A stretch of 64,000 nucleotides of DNA from Diphasiastrum complanatum. Lineage: Eukaryota; Streptophyta; Lycopodiopsida; Lycopodiales; Lycopodiaceae. How positions within the stretch are numbered: the first letter of the stretch is position 1; each line of letters opens with the position of its first letter. This document shows, one piece after another, positions 23,666-35,639 of this stretch. Both the position numbers and the translations under genes were made by a program. Location: the NCBI GenBank assembly GCA_029204225.1, contig CM055113.1, positions 30,631,524 to 30,695,523 on the forward strand. Reading direction: 5' to 3'. Below the pieces are notes generated by a model. The model did not search any database. It saw only the letters and a program-made list of their open reading frames with translations, and was not told the DNA's origin.

Positions 23666-26167
23666 TTAAGCTGATTGATTGTCACAAAAGATGATTGGTC
23701 TCTCTGAAAAATCCAGCAAGTGAAGATCCTTGATCATCCTCTTGATCCATACCATCTCCTTTGTGCAATGTGTAAGAGCTTTATACTCGGCCTCACTAGA
23801 TGACAATGAGATAGTGGCTTGTTTTTTTGACATCCATGATATAGCTCCATCACCCATGAAAATACAATAAGAACTAATGGATTTCCTATCCATTACATCT
23901 CCAGCATAGTCCGAATCTGAAAATCCAAAAAGATTAGGTGATGATCCCTCATACAATATGCCAAAATCTCGAGTTCCAATGATGTACCTCAAAACTCGCT
24001 TTCCTAGCTTCCAATGCTCCTCACTAGGATCTTGCATGAATTGACTCAATCTTCCAATACAATAGCTTAGATCAGGTCTAGTAATGGTTAGATAGATGAG
24101 TGAACCAACTAGCTTTCTATAGAGAGTAATGTTCTTGAAGGATCTTTCATTACCTCTTATAGTAAGCTTTACATGAGACTCCATAGGTGTATCAATAGCT
24201 TTTGCATCTACCATATGAAATCTTTCTAGAATAGAATTAGCATACTTCTCTTGACAAATGAAAGTAGATTGAGAAGATCTAATGACTTCTATTCCTAAAA
24301 TGTAATGCAAATTACCAAGATCATGCACCTCAAACTCCTTCTTAAGAGCATTCTTGATATCTTCCACATCTTGATTGTCACCACCACTCAAGATGATATC
24401 ATCCACATAGATTAGCAAGATGGTAGCATCATTTCCAGCTAACCTATAATAAAGTGAATGATCATACTCACTCATAACAAAGCCTTGAGAGAGTAAAAAA
24501 GTGTTAAGCTTAGCATACCAACTCCTTGGTGCTTGCTTAAGGCCATACAAACTCTTTTGTAGAAGACACACATGATTTGACTTTTTTGATGAGATGTAGC
24601 TCTCGGGTTGCTCCATGTATACTTCCTCCTCAAGATCACCATTCAAGAATGCATTTGAAATGTCCATTTGCCATAGATCCCATTCATAAAGTGTAGCAAG
24701 TGAAATGATGACTCGAATGCTTACCATCTTTGCCACGGGTGCAAAGGTCTCATCATAATCAATTCCTTGTTGTTGAGCATATCCTTTTGCCACTAACCTT
24801 GCCTTGTACTTGTTGATAGATCCATCTTGGTTTGTCTTCACCTTGAAGATCCATTTGCATCCAATAGCTTTCTTGTCCTTAGGCAACTCCACCAATCTCC
24901 ATGTTCCACTCTTCATAAGAGATCGATACTCAAGATCCATTGGTTGGATCCACTCCACTTCTTTCCTTGCTTGATCTACACTTGTAGGCTCATCCAAAGA
25001 GGTTAGGAAAGCAACATAATTTCCAGAAACTACTTGCTTACCCTTTTGATCATATGTGAGCCTTGAAGGTACTTGTCTTTCTCTTGATGTTCTCCTTGGC
25101 TTTTGACTTGATGAAGGTCCATCATCACCACCATCCAAAGTAGGATCCTTCTCATCAACATCAAGAATGTTAGAACCATATACTTTACCATCAATCATGC
25201 TTGAAGACACCTTTGGAATGTTTCCCTCATAAAAAATGACATCTCTACCAACAATCACTTTGTTAGTAGAAGCAATGTAAACCTTGTAGGCTTTACTCAC
25301 CTCACTATATCCAACAAAAATACCTCTTCTTGAAGATGGATCCTCCTTGGTTCTATCATCAAGAGTAATGTTGACATAGCATGTGCATCCAAAGGTTCTT
25401 AGAAAGTTGACACTCGGCCTCCTCTTGAATAGCATCTCAAAAGGTGTCCTTTCATCCAAAATAGCACTCGGCCACCTATTGCACAATAAATTGGCACACA
25501 ACAAAGCTTTGTCAAGATTAGCACTTAACCTCATAGCTTTAGCACTTTCACATAAAGTCCTATTCTTCCTTTCAGCCACTCCATTTTGTTGTGGAGTCCT
25601 TGATGTTGTATACTCCCTCTTGATCCCATGCTCATCACAAAAGGCCTTGAACTTGTTAGATATGTACTCACCACCATTGTCACCTCTCAGGCACTTGATA
25701 TTTGTGGAAAATTGGTTCTCCCTTGCATTCTTGAACTTGACAAAGACATCATACACTTCATCCTTGCTCTTTAGTAGATAGATCCAACAAAATCTACTAA
25801 AATCATCAATGAATGGTACATACATCTTAGCTCCACTATTGCTAATTGTAGTAAATCCATGAATATCCGAATGTAAAAGTTGAAAAGGCTTTGTAGATCT
25901 AGAAATAGATCTAGTATAAGGTAGTCTATGTGACTTAGACAAAGCACAAGACTCACAAACATGCTTGTCATTAATTAAGGAACTTGGAAGACCAATCACA
26001 ACCTTCTTCCTTGCCATTACCTCCAATGACTTGAAGTTGAGGTGTCCCATCCTTTTGTGCCAAACCTCTTGAATAGAAATTTGCTCCCTTGCAACACATA
26101 CAACTTGATTAGCAATAACACAAAGCATCAAGTTTGAACAACTTCCCTTGCCTTTTACCTTTTCCAA
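23666..26167 (-). pseudogene. Copia-B pol: integrase, reverse transcriptase, RNase H
   Basis: 833-codon open frame. Integrase zinc motif HKRMGHLNF...CESCALSK (about residues 37-86), then catalytic LLHSDIHG, RGDNGGEYISNKF and TPQQNGVAERKNRT (DDE) to about residue 220. The core ends with the FGCTCYVN region. RT starts near residue 430 (GCKWIFKVKTNQDGSINKYK) with ARLVAKGYAQ, AFLNGDLEEEVYMEQP, YGLKQAPRSWY and the active site YVDDIILSGGD. RNase H has FSDSDYAGD and SLSSSEAEYKAL and ends at DNQSA before a stop. All key catalytic motifs are present, so only a stop and an upstream frameshift separate it from a complete polyprotein. It lies in a different frame from gag-protease. Confidence 0.92.
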
Positions 26168-27371
26168 TCAAGACATCCTTCCTTTTGATCAAACAAGCAT
26201 CTCCATCAAACTCCACCTTGAGGCCCTTACTTAGCATTTGACTCACACTAAGCAAATTCTTGGTAATAGATGGAATAAACAAGACATCCTCCAAATGAAC
26301 ATTCCTATTTGTAGAGAGAGAAATAGGAATGGTGCCAATCCCTTTGATTGCACACTCACCATCATTGGCCATGTAGATCACCCTCTTGTCATCTCCATAT
26401 GCCAACAAAGAAGTGAAGTACTCTTTGTGAAAGGTCATGTATGAACTTGCTCCACTATCAATCCACCAAGGATCTAGATCTCCATCATTAGCAAGCATAC
26501 ATAAAGACATCACAAAAGCATCATCATTTGCATCTTGCACATCCAAACCATCCTCATCAAGAGTAAGATTACCTTGCTTGTCTCCTTGATCTCTCTTCTT
26601 CTTGTAGCACTCACTTGCAAAGTGTCCTTTGATGCCACAATAGAAGCACTTGAGCTTTGATCTATCCTTCTTTTTGCCACTTGAAGAAGCATCCACTTGA
26701 TCTTGCCCTTTAGACCACTTGCTTTTGGTTTTGCCCTTGAATTTGCCCTTTGTGAACACAGCATCCTCTTGAAGTGTCGATGTAGATCCACCTCTTGCTT
26801 GAAGCCTATAATTCTCATTGATCGAGATCTCTTGAAGATCCATCAATCTTGGCAAAGTCTTTTGAATAGCAATACTTTGAACAATGTTAGCATGAGCATC
26901 CAACAAGCCATTAAGAATAACTTGAATAAGCTCTCCTTCCTTAATGCTTTCATCTATGCAAGCTAACTCATCATTCAATGCTTTCATTCTCAAAACAAAA
27001 GTACTTGGACTTTTTTCATTCTTTTGCAAACAAGAAAAGATTTGCCTTCTTAGAGTCAACACTCTAGAAGTAGACTTGGATTCATAAAGCTTCTTCAATG
27101 AATTCCAAGCTTCCAAAGATGATGTGCACTTACCAACTTCCTTGAGAAGTTCATTGGTAACATTCATCTTTATCATGTGTAAAGCCTTCTTGGCCCTCTT
27201 GTCATACCTCAATTGATCTTGTTTTGTTGCTGGTCTCTCCTCCAAACCTACAACAATATCCAAAACATCATTCATCTCAAGAAGTGAATCCATCCTCACT
27301 TTCCATAATGAATAGTTACTTGAGGTAAGCCTATCATTGGCTTCCAACATGACTCCAATTGAGGTTGCCAT
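26109..27371 (-). pseudogene. Copia-B gag and protease
   Basis: 420 codons from the first ATG after the primer-binding site. Gag opens EANDRLTSSNYSLWKVRMDS and has the UBN2 region (AKKALHMIKMNVTNELLKEV, SRVLTLRRQIF) and a CCHC zinc knuckle CFYCGIKGHFASEC at about residues 242-255. Protease begins DPWWIDSGASSYM (catalytic DSG, about residue 303) and ends with LFIPSITKNLLSVSQML. It stops at 26109 while the pol frame begins at 26167, so a frameshift near 26110-26165 breaks the polyprotein expected in copia elements. Confidence 0.9.
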
Positions 27372-27959
27372 GTAGCAATGACCTGATCTTCTCTTTCAAC
27401 CTGTTTCAATGCACAAAGCACTCCTTTGAACAACAACAAATGCTTTCAAAAGAAATCACCAAGATTTGAAACTATCTCACAAATTCTCTTCTAGCACTTA
27501 TCCAAGCAAATCAACACATAGAATCATGGAATCTTGATCAACCTATGATCTATCCTCAATCTAATGACTTTTGCCACTTCCTAAGATTGAAATACACTCA
27601 AATGAAGTCCAGCAACCTCACTATCTAGAGATCCAATCAAAATTAGGGTTTTGACAAAATCACAAAAAATTGACTATTCCAAATCTACATGCAAATGCTG
27701 AAAATTCGATATGCAATCTATAAGCCACCACTTAGGCTGAACCAATGATCCAAAAATCGGCCAAATCCAGCATGTGAATTCAAAAAACAGAATTGAACAA
27801 GTATATTGACCTATTTAGTGTTTTGATCTACAAAAGATCCAATCTACAAAAGCAAAAAAACCGATTTTGGTGTAGAATCCTCTCTAGCATGCTCTAGACT
27901 TGATATCTTCACCAAATCATTGATTGATCTGATTTCCTCCTTCATAACCTGAAACACAA

Positions 27960-27971
27960 GATCTGATACCA
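27960..27971 (-). other. Primer-binding site, Copia-B
   Basis: Minus-strand TGGTATCAGATC begins at the base next to the 5' LTR end. It differs by one base from the usual TGGTATCAGAGC. Confidence 0.85.
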
Positions 27972-28494
27972 TGTGAAAGATTTCAGATCCTTAAGATCCA
28001 ATCTACTTGAATGATCTTTGGTTAGAAAGAAAAATACACTACCAATTTCACCAATGTAGAAAAATCAGCATCTACACACAATAGCAAATATAGATCATTC
28101 TACACATAAAATTGCAAGCAATCACCAAGATAGTGCACCAATGGATAGTAGAACCCAAGAGAACCATGTATAAGCATGAAATGAGATAGAGAAGAGAGAA
28201 GATGACTCTCTCCATGAGTTACATCCCCAAATCCTATTTGGCCACTTGGCTTTCCCACCAAAATGCTAACCCTACCAATTTTGGGTCTAGATTCAATGTA
28301 CCCAACTTATTCAAATTGAATCTACTCAAACTCGCATTCTATATTTCCCACACTTTCAAAAAGTGTTTATTCAAATGAAATATAGACTAATGAACTTTGA
28401 AAAGTCAACCTCTAAGTCTAAAAAAAGTTTTGGCCTCAATATGCCAAATATGGAAATATTGCAAAATGTGATGAAACTAGTTTAATCTTTCACA
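27972..28494 (-). repeat. Copia-B 5' LTR
   Basis: 523 bp with ends TGTGAAAG and TTTCACA. Closely similar to 22800-23436 apart from an internal deletion of about 114 bp after CATCTACACACAAT. Followed outside by the GTATG target duplication. Confidence 0.9.
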
Positions 28495-28660
28495 GTATGG
28501 AGCTCCCCCTGTGGAAGTAATTTGCATCAGGCCACAGATGTCGCTATGTACAAGATCTAGCAGGCCTTTGGAGGTATGAACTGAGTCAGAAATGAAAGGA
28601 CTTCTAGCATGCTTGCTAATTATATAGCTTTCACCTGGAGAAGTTGGCTTCTTGACAGAA
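28495..28660 (-). pseudogene. Copia integrase fragment, upstream part (split by Copia-B)
   Basis: Minus-strand reading IISKHARSPFISDSVHTSKG, then LDLVHSDICGLMQITSTGGA, ending PY at the insertion point. It includes the first catalytic Asp context (HSDICG). It is related to Copia-A integrase (SNKHARTPAASDSVHFSKGS) and resumes at 22799. Confidence 0.85.
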
Positions 28661-28990
28661 GAAGTAAAAGAAAAATTTCTAGAATATTCATATGCAGCCC
28701 TATCACTAACTGTTCCTTCTTTTGAGATGTCTAATATCCTGTCTGAGGATAATTGGTATGATCATCTTCTGAACAATACTTTGATTGATAACCCGCTTGA
28801 ACCATTGGGCAATCGAGGAATGGGTGCTTATCACAATTTGTCATTTCAAGAAGATTACATGCAGAGGAACAATTACTCCCTGGCTACCAAAGGCAAAACA
28901 CTTGAAGAAGTTAATGAAGAGAATGAAGAAAGAGCAAAGGCAATCTTTCTTAGAAATCCAGCCACCAAAACAAGACAACGAAAAATGTGA
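28652..28990 (+). CDS. Unidentified 112-codon open frame
   Basis: Starts MTEEVKEKFLEYSYAALSLT and ends with a basic tail (NPATKTRQRKM). The composition is unlike the surrounding low-complexity DNA: acidic-aromatic in the first half, charged and probably coiled near LEEVNEENEERAKAIF. I recognise no domain. It abuts the old copia integrase and has no obvious partner genes. It could be a captured host exon or retroelement-encoded; translation is not demonstrated. Confidence 0.3.
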   Translation: MTEEVKEKFLEYSYAALSLTVPSFEMSNILSEDNWYDHLLNNTLIDNPLEPLGNRGMGAYHNLSFQEDYMQRNNYSLATKGKTLEEVNEENEERAKAIFLRNPATKTRQRKM

Positions 28991-29390
28991 CAAGGTGTTT
29001 GCGAGCCGCTGCACAGATGAGGAAGGGGATATGTGGAGGCCTATAATTTCACATTATCCAAGTTAGTTGTTATATAGTGTAAATTTTTCAATTTTTGCAC
29101 ATGTAAATATGTGATAGTGCCTAAATCAATGTAAAGGCCTATTTGCATTTCGTAAATATTGTAATTAAAGAACTCGCAACATTTTCAAGCGACGTTGTAG
29201 AGCGAAACACTAGCTGATCCCAATCGACACCTTAATGGTTGGTGATCGACAGTTAGGACGATGTTCATCTCTATAAGGGCGACACTCAGTGCCATTATGA
29301 TTACGCAGAGTTTCAGCTATCAATAGAGAGAAGAGAGCCAGTTTTGACAAGCTTGTGCATTCCTTTCCTCAATTATATTTTACAGGAATG

Positions 29391-29655
29391 TAGATGTGGA
29401 TTAGCTTTCTTGTTTCTTGATTTTGTAATTTTTAGCATGCAGGTAAACTAAATAGGCTAAGATTGTGGATTAGATCTTGCATATTCACTAACAATCCTGT
29501 CCTTGATCGTTCTTGGGCATTCCAAGCATCAAGAGAGGTGTATTTAATCTTGATTCTTGGGATGCTAGAATGTTGTTAGGTAGTTAGCTCTCTTGATTCT
29601 TGTTTTTCTTGTGTAGATTAATCTTGATGTTGTATAGTTCCCTGATGTCTTAAAG
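29391..29655. repeat. Third, partial copy of the 5403-6252 repeat
   Basis: Matches about 5978-6245 and 49467-49737, for example AGATGTGGATTAGCTTTCTT and GCATATTCACTAACAATCCTGT. Only the 3' ~265 bp are present. Its left edge follows TATTTTACAG. It supports this being a dispersed element rather than sequence unique to the duplication. Confidence 0.8.
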
Positions 29656-30970
29656 TAGTTTAGTAGACAGATTTGTAGATTGCTCTCTGATTCAGAACAC
29701 TAATCTATTGAGCAAGGATTGGTTACATGGCTTGTAAATACATGTAGCTGGAGTGAACGAAACTGTTTCATCCCACTAACAGGCTGGGAATACAAATGTT
29801 GAACTGATAAATGATCTGTCTGGAAACAGTTCTAAACTAGAGGAACTAGCTGAAAAGAACTCAGTTCTAGAAACGAGCAGAAACACCCGGTTTTCAGATT
29901 GAAAACCACCTAAGAAGAAGATGTAACGAAGAAAGAAAAAAAAAAATCGTGTTCACAAGTTCTGGCTAGAATCTGTGAATATTTGGCGCCATTCCCACCA
30001 CTACACAGACGCTTATAAACATCAAACCATTTCGATCTGTGCTGCCAAACCATCTATCTAAAGGCTCACATACACATTCTCACAGAGCTCATCACTTTGA
30101 TCTCGACCGACGTACAACTCCATTTTTGACCGAGCCTTCACGATCCTTACCTGGCTGAGCTCCACGACTCACGTCAGTCTTGTTTCATTTCCTATTGAAA
30201 CCACACGACAACTCTCGACCGAGTCTCTACCAGAGATATCTCGTCACATCTTGAGTTTAGATATCAATCAATACTCATCGATCAGATCTCAACCGAGCAT
30301 TCCATTAACACCTCGACCGAGTCTTTTTGTGAACATCTCGACCAAGCCACTTAGTTGACATCTCGACCGAATACTTACAGTCAAATCTTGACTGAAGAAT
30401 TTTGTCAATTCTCAATCGAAGTGTGAAGATTATGAAAATATTATCTTCCTATCTCGAGTTTGGGGTCATGTTCATGGTGAATTCCACTAAAATTCATGTT
30501 TTACATAAAAGGAGTGTGAATTGAGCACATATCCTTCTAGTGTAGCTCGGATTTGAGTTAGATAGGTTCAATTATGATGACATGCAGATGTTTAGATAAC
30601 ATGCAAAGTTTTACTGTATGCATGCAAGCCACATGCAATCAGTGCATGCAACATGCAAAGTAATTTCCTGCAGTACATGCAACATACATGCATGGAATTA
30701 CACATGTGGATCTCTGGTAGGTGAATCCATCATACTTGTGGACATTCCCCACATGTGTGAAATCTGGAAATTTTGTCAAATTAGAGATGTCAAATGAAGC
30801 TTTGCATGCTAACATCTCTGATTGTACAAGAAATTGAGAGCTAAATCAAGTGAGCACACATCTGTCTTTTTCATCATTTTCATCAATTCTCACTGTCAAT
30901 CAAGTAGAATTGGGTAGAAGTGAGTATTCTGAGGTCTTAGACTTTTCATTTCACACATATTACTGTGTTT
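29656..30970. other. No gene seen; CTCGACCGAG-type motif cluster
   Basis: No coding sequence supported. Around 30100-30420 the motif (T)CTCGACCGA(G/A) or close variants recur about ten times at irregular spacing of roughly 25-50 bp. Several ATGCATG/CATGCA words recur near 30600-30700. Position just 3' of the Copia-C RNase H end suggests LTR or 3' flank; no matching second LTR was found. Confidence 0.45.
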
Positions 30971-31116
30971 GAGTTAAAAGTAAGTTTCTAGAGAGTCTAT
31001 CAGTACATTGAAACTCGTGGGAGAGATAGACTTCTTCATTGCATGTCCTTCTTTTTTATGACTGAAGCAAGATCCAAATTCAAGATAGATTGCTTTTTTG
31101 TATTGAGAATTTGTTC

Positions 31117-33553
31117 TCACATCTGTTTTTTGTGTCGCGTCGTTGGTTTCGTTTTCGTCGTCTGACTTTCTCGTGCTTGACCGCAAAAGATTCTCATTCG
31201 CGAATCTTTCGTGCTTCGCAAAATTTTCATGCTTCGTGTCTCTTGACTTTCGTGTTCGCGAACATCTTCGTCAGGAAGAGGGCTAAAAGCTAGCAAAGCT
31301 TTGTAAATAGAAACATTTTGTTTCTTCAGCTCCCTCTCAAAGCATGATAGCTTTATGATCCCGAGACTGCTCCTCTGTCTCTCAAAGAGTCCTTTTTCTA
31401 GGGCTTTGGTGAAGATATCAGCAACCATGTCCTTCGTTTCGATGAAGGTGGTTTGTAGCATTTTTTTCTCAATTAGATCCCTGATCAAGTGGTACTTGAT
31501 CGCAACGTGCTTCATTCTGGAATGGAACACGAGATCTTTCATCAGGTGTATTGCAGAGGTGTTGTCCATCTAGAAGACCAGAGGCTCGTTCCTTGTTTCG
31601 CCCAATTTGTCCAGGAACTGCCTTAGCCAGATTATCTCATTGGCCATCTTTGCTGCTGCAACATATTCTGCTTTGCAAGATGACTGGGCTACAACGGTCT
31701 GCTTCTTGCAGAGAACTGCTGCTCCTGATGTGATGGTGCATCCTCTTGAGATGCTTTTGCAATCGTCCTTGAGAGATGCCCAGCTAGCATCGCTGTAGAA
31801 AAGTATCCTGAAATTTGCACCATGACAATAACACAAGCCATAATCCCTCGTTAATTGAAGATATTGCAAAATTTGTTTTGCAATCTTCCAATGTGTCGAG
31901 CCTGAATTCGTGCAGAATTGGCTCATCCTGAATACTGCATAAGCAATATCAGGGCATGTGTTGTCTGCAAGGTACATCAGTGATCCTATTAGCTTCCTAT
32001 AAGGTGTGAGCTGCATTTGTTCTCTCTCTTTCTCATTCTTCGGACAATCATCATTTGTCAGCACCGTCTCTACGAACATTGGAGTATTTGCTCCTTTGCG
32101 ATTTAGCATTTCAAAATCTTCTAGGATCTTCTGGGTGTATCTGGACTGGTGAAGGTGTAGCTTACCTCTCTCGTAGTCCCTTTCAATTTGTAAGCCTGGG
32201 TAACACCTGGCTTTTCCCAGATCCACTATTTCAAAATGTTTCGAGATGTCTGTCTTCACCTCAGCAATCAGCTGTTCACTCCTGCAAAGTATTAGAGTGT
32301 CGTCTACATATACAACCACAATGATGATCTGCCCATCTGTAATTCTGACATATACATTGGAGTCAGCCAATAGAGACTTGAATCCTAATGATTTTAGGGC
32401 TTGATCTTTCTTCTTGTACCATTGTCGGACTGATTGTTTCAGACCGTAGATGCTTCTATGCATTCTGCATGCATAGTCAGGAAGTGAATTCGAGACATAT
32501 CTTGGGGGTTGATCCACATAGACCTCTTCGTCTATTTTGCCATGTAAGAAGGCTGTCTTCTGGTCCACAATGTGGATCCTGAGGTCATAAGCTGCTGCAT
32601 ATGCAAATAACAGATGTAGGGACAAATGTTTGACGACAGGAGAGAAGGTTTCAGAGTAGTCAACACTGTATCTCTGAGAAAATCCCTTCGCTACCAGTCT
32701 TGTCTTGTATTTCATGATGTTCTCATCTGGTCCGTATTTGAGCTTGAAGACCCATTTGCATTTGACAGTCTTGCGCTTATGTGGTAATGGCTCCAACGTC
32801 CATACCTGGTTCTTCCTCATGGACTCCATCTCTTAGTTCATGGCTTGGATCCATCTGTCCTTTTTTGGACTTTCAATCGCTTCCTTGAAAGTCTATGGTT
32901 TGCCACTGAATCCGCAGAACTCCTCTGATGTGGAGGCCGAGCTGCCTGGCACATATCTTGATGGCGCTCTTTGTGGTCTTGTCGACCTTCTGGGAGATCC
33001 TCCTGGGACAGCAATTCCCTTGCCTTTGTCTACTCTGCTTGGTCTGGAACCATCTTGGTTTACAGGAACTGCGGCATCAGGCTCCTCTCGAATCTTTCCT
33101 CTTTAGATTTGTTGCTCGAAGGAGAGACGACTCAAAAATCTTCGTTTTCATGTTCGTCCTCTACTACCTCTGTCATTGGCGACAGGTCATAGTACTATCT
33201 CTCCAAAACTTCGTAGTTGATAGGATTGTTGTTGGCCATTGTCTTGCTCTCATCGAATCTAACATCTCTCACTATTTTCACAATGTTCGTGTCTAGCATG
33301 TAGATTCTGTAGTATGACGAATTGTTGTCATAACCTACCAAAAATCCTTGCTTGGCTTTCTCATCAAGCGAAGCTTATCAGGAATATGTGCATAAGCTGC
33401 ACAACCAAAGATTCTGACGTGAGACAAATTGGGCTGTCTACCCCACCATAGCTCATGTGGTGTCGTGTGAGGAACACCAGACTTGTCTGTTCTGTTCTGG
33501 ATGTATTCGGTTGTAGCTACTACTTCAGCCCTTGGAGCCAATATCATGCAGAG
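31117..33553 (-). pseudogene. Copia-C pol remnant: integrase end, RT, RNase H
   Basis: Minus-strand pieces in order. 33547-33335 is integrase C-terminal region (APRAEVVATTEYIQNRT, HELWWGRQPNLSHVRIFGC). 33334-32830 is a broken linker with stops. 32829-31570 is RT-RNase H with CKWVFKLKYGPDENIMKYK, AFLHGKIDEEVYVDQPP, YGLKQSVRQWY, the active site VVYVDDTLILC, FYSDASWASLKD and AQSSCKAEYVAAAK. A stop lies at the usual 'DNTSAIHL' junction, then 31569-31117 reads MDNTSAIHLMKDLVFHSRMK and DMVADIFTKALE. It differs clearly from the A, B and F families. The integrase core is missing because 33555-35080 holds other sequence. Confidence 0.87.
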
Positions 33554-33554
33554 T

Positions 33555-35080
33555 GTCTAGACTGTGTTCGCAAACATAGTTTCAAAGACTGTCCTAAAAA
33601 ACCTAACAGGATTCTTTCAGCACATCATATATCATCAGAACCTGTTAGAGTTCTTACCCGAGCACAGCGCCAACACCATGAACAATAGCAACACATTGAC
33701 CAATCAACTGACCATCAGGGAAGCCCCTTGACAGCTTCCACTTTACCCAAAGATTACCCAGACCAGAAAGTGAAACAAAGGCAGTACAATGAATTTAGAG
33801 ATGAGTTTTTGCGAGAGGAAGAAAATACGGAAGGTTTGTTACCCGTTCAAATCCTCGAAAAAGAGAAATTCCTACAAGGACTTGAGGTATTCTCTGAACT
33901 CCTGCAAGCTCAAATCACCATGCCATTCCATAGTGCCATAAAATCTTTCACATGGCTTCAACGCTATATCCATCATAATTTTAAGCTACCTACTATTTCT
34001 GACAAATAGCAAAAACCGGGAGAGATTCCTAAAATTCCTTAGACTCCTATGGATCTGATGAATACAGGTGTTGCCAAGGGGACTAGCATCACCTTTCCTA
34101 TGACCTATAAAGTCTATCTCATAGTGTCTGCTATCCTTGATAGTGGATGAGGCGTCAATATGGCTTTGTCATTGGCAAAGTCATGGGGATTCCATACCCT
34201 CGATCAGCCACACTACAAACTTCACATGGCTAATCAACAAGGTACAAACCCTGCAAGTCATTTATAAAATATCAATGTTCGTATAGCATGTGTCAAATTT
34301 ACCATTGATTGCATCATTCTTGATTTACCAGATGATGCAAATACATATAAACTCCTTCTCGGCACACCCTGGTTACAAATGGCAGGCGTTGTCCAAGATT
34401 GGAAGCGTAGCAAAATCACCTTCGGCAATAACGACAAACGAGTCACTGTTGACTCAACTGGCCATGTAGAGGCCGCTAACATTTATGATGATTGGTCATC
34501 AACAATTTATGATGAATCAGATAGTGTCCCGCTCCAACCGACATGCCACTATATGAGATCAACAGACATAATGAATTGGGGTCAAGCACTGGCCACTGTG
34601 GACTGTGCTGATTCCAACAGATGTCATATCGAAACCACTACAGAGGATGTGTATATTCTACCATATTCTACAGACATTGACACACCCATCATTCCGCTTA
34701 TGATGATTGACCCTATTCCTATAGCTTGGTGCCCAAGAGAACCGAGCGTCTCTACCACCCATGTTTCGGAAGAAGGTATTCTTTCCATGAATGATGTTGA
34801 AATGACGGATGAACAAGTACTTCTTTATCTAGATAACAAACGTTATCCATTGAAATGATTCCACAAGAGATCAAGTCACCCGGGCCTTTGGCTCATGTGC
34901 AAATGATCTCCAAAGTACCCAACACACAAACATATAGGCCTAAGCCCAAACTAAACACATGGGACGTGTATCCAGACGAAGTCTGGGATACAATAGATGA
35001 CGACATGATAAGAGAGGCAACAACGCCACCCCTTCAACAATCTCAAAAACCTCGGTTACAAAAAACAAAATTTTTTGCAA
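33555..35080 (+). pseudogene. Gypsy-like zinc knuckle and aspartic protease segment
   Basis: Plus strand, opposite to Copia-C on both sides. It begins HAECLDCVRKHSFKDCPKKP (C-x2-C-x3-H-x4-C) at about 33558. After several stops it shows a retropepsin: AILDSG at about 34134-34150 (catalytic DSG followed by a stop codon), MALSLAKSWGF, and LLGTPWLQMAGVVQDW at 34358-34400 (the conserved LLG-x-PWL). A 159-codon open tail follows (34379-34858). The DSG...LLG-x-PWL arrangement is typical of Ty3/gypsy-type pol. It replaces the Copia-C integrase core and protease C-terminus. Confidence 0.65.
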
Positions 35081-35082
35081 TG

Positions 35083-35629
35083 TTCGCAGTTGTAGAGTGT
35101 TGATGCCTTTGACACCGTGTCTGCTCCCATCACTTAGAATCACTGTTCTGTTATTTTTTAGCTCTCTAAAGTCGATCAAGATCTTCTTGTTGCAGGTGAT
35201 GTGTGATGTTGTTCCTGAATCAATGACTACATCGTAGTCGTGTTCAGTGTAGCTTGTTGAAGCTTCATCAAGTATCGTAAAGGCTTCATCACCTCTATCA
35301 GCATCCTTGGATGACTCTGCAACATTAGCCTTTTCAGCTTTGTTTTTCTTTTTTGGGTTGAATCTACAATCGTATGTGGAGTGCTCCTTCTTCTTGCAAG
35401 GTATTGCTGGATTGAACCAACATTTGTTGACTGTATGGCCCGGTTTGTGACAATGATCATAGGAAGAAGATTGTTGATTCGAGGACTTCATCTTCTCGAA
35501 TCTTGGCTTGTTCTTGTTCTTCTTTTTTCCTTTCATGAAGAGGGCCTTCTCTTGATCACTGCTTCCCTCCCCTTTGTCCCTCATCAGTCTCTCATCAGCG
35601 ACAAGACTAACTGCTTTGTCGAGTGTCAT
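35083..35629 (-). pseudogene. Copia-C gag zinc region and protease start
   Basis: Minus frame 35629-34940, of which the part after about 35083 is unrelated sequence. It shows DHCHKPGHTVNKC, a degenerate knuckle with its first Cys lost (Y in SSSYDHCHKPGH), a second C/H cluster (CKKKEHSTYDC), then VVIDSGTTSHITCNKK (protease DSG) and LSDGSRHGVKGINTLQL. It stops matching copia where the plus-strand gypsy-like segment begins. Confidence 0.8.
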
Positions 35630-35639
35630 AACTAATAGA

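Larger units (their letters stand above)
22800..28494 (-). mobile_element. Copia-B, nearly full-length Ty1/copia element
   Basis: Both ends are TGTGAAAG.../...TTTCACA-type and it is flanked by the 5-bp direct repeat GTATG (22795-22799 and 28495-28499). On the minus strand the order is 5' LTR (28494-27972), primer-binding site (27971-27960), gag-protease (27371-26109), integrase-RT-RNase H (26167-23666), RNase H end (23662-23378), polypurine-like GAAGAGGGAG, 3' LTR (23436-22800). The 5' LTR (523 bp) lacks about 114 bp present in the 3' LTR (637 bp). One frameshift and one nonsense codon disable it. It interrupts an older copia integrase. Confidence 0.93.

Noticed and set aside
25383..25781. 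132-codon plus-strand frame
   Set aside because: Antisense shadow of Copia-B integrase.
32928..33296. Plus-strand frames opposite the Copia-C linker
   Set aside because: Antisense shadows of the decayed integrase-RT linker; no domain.
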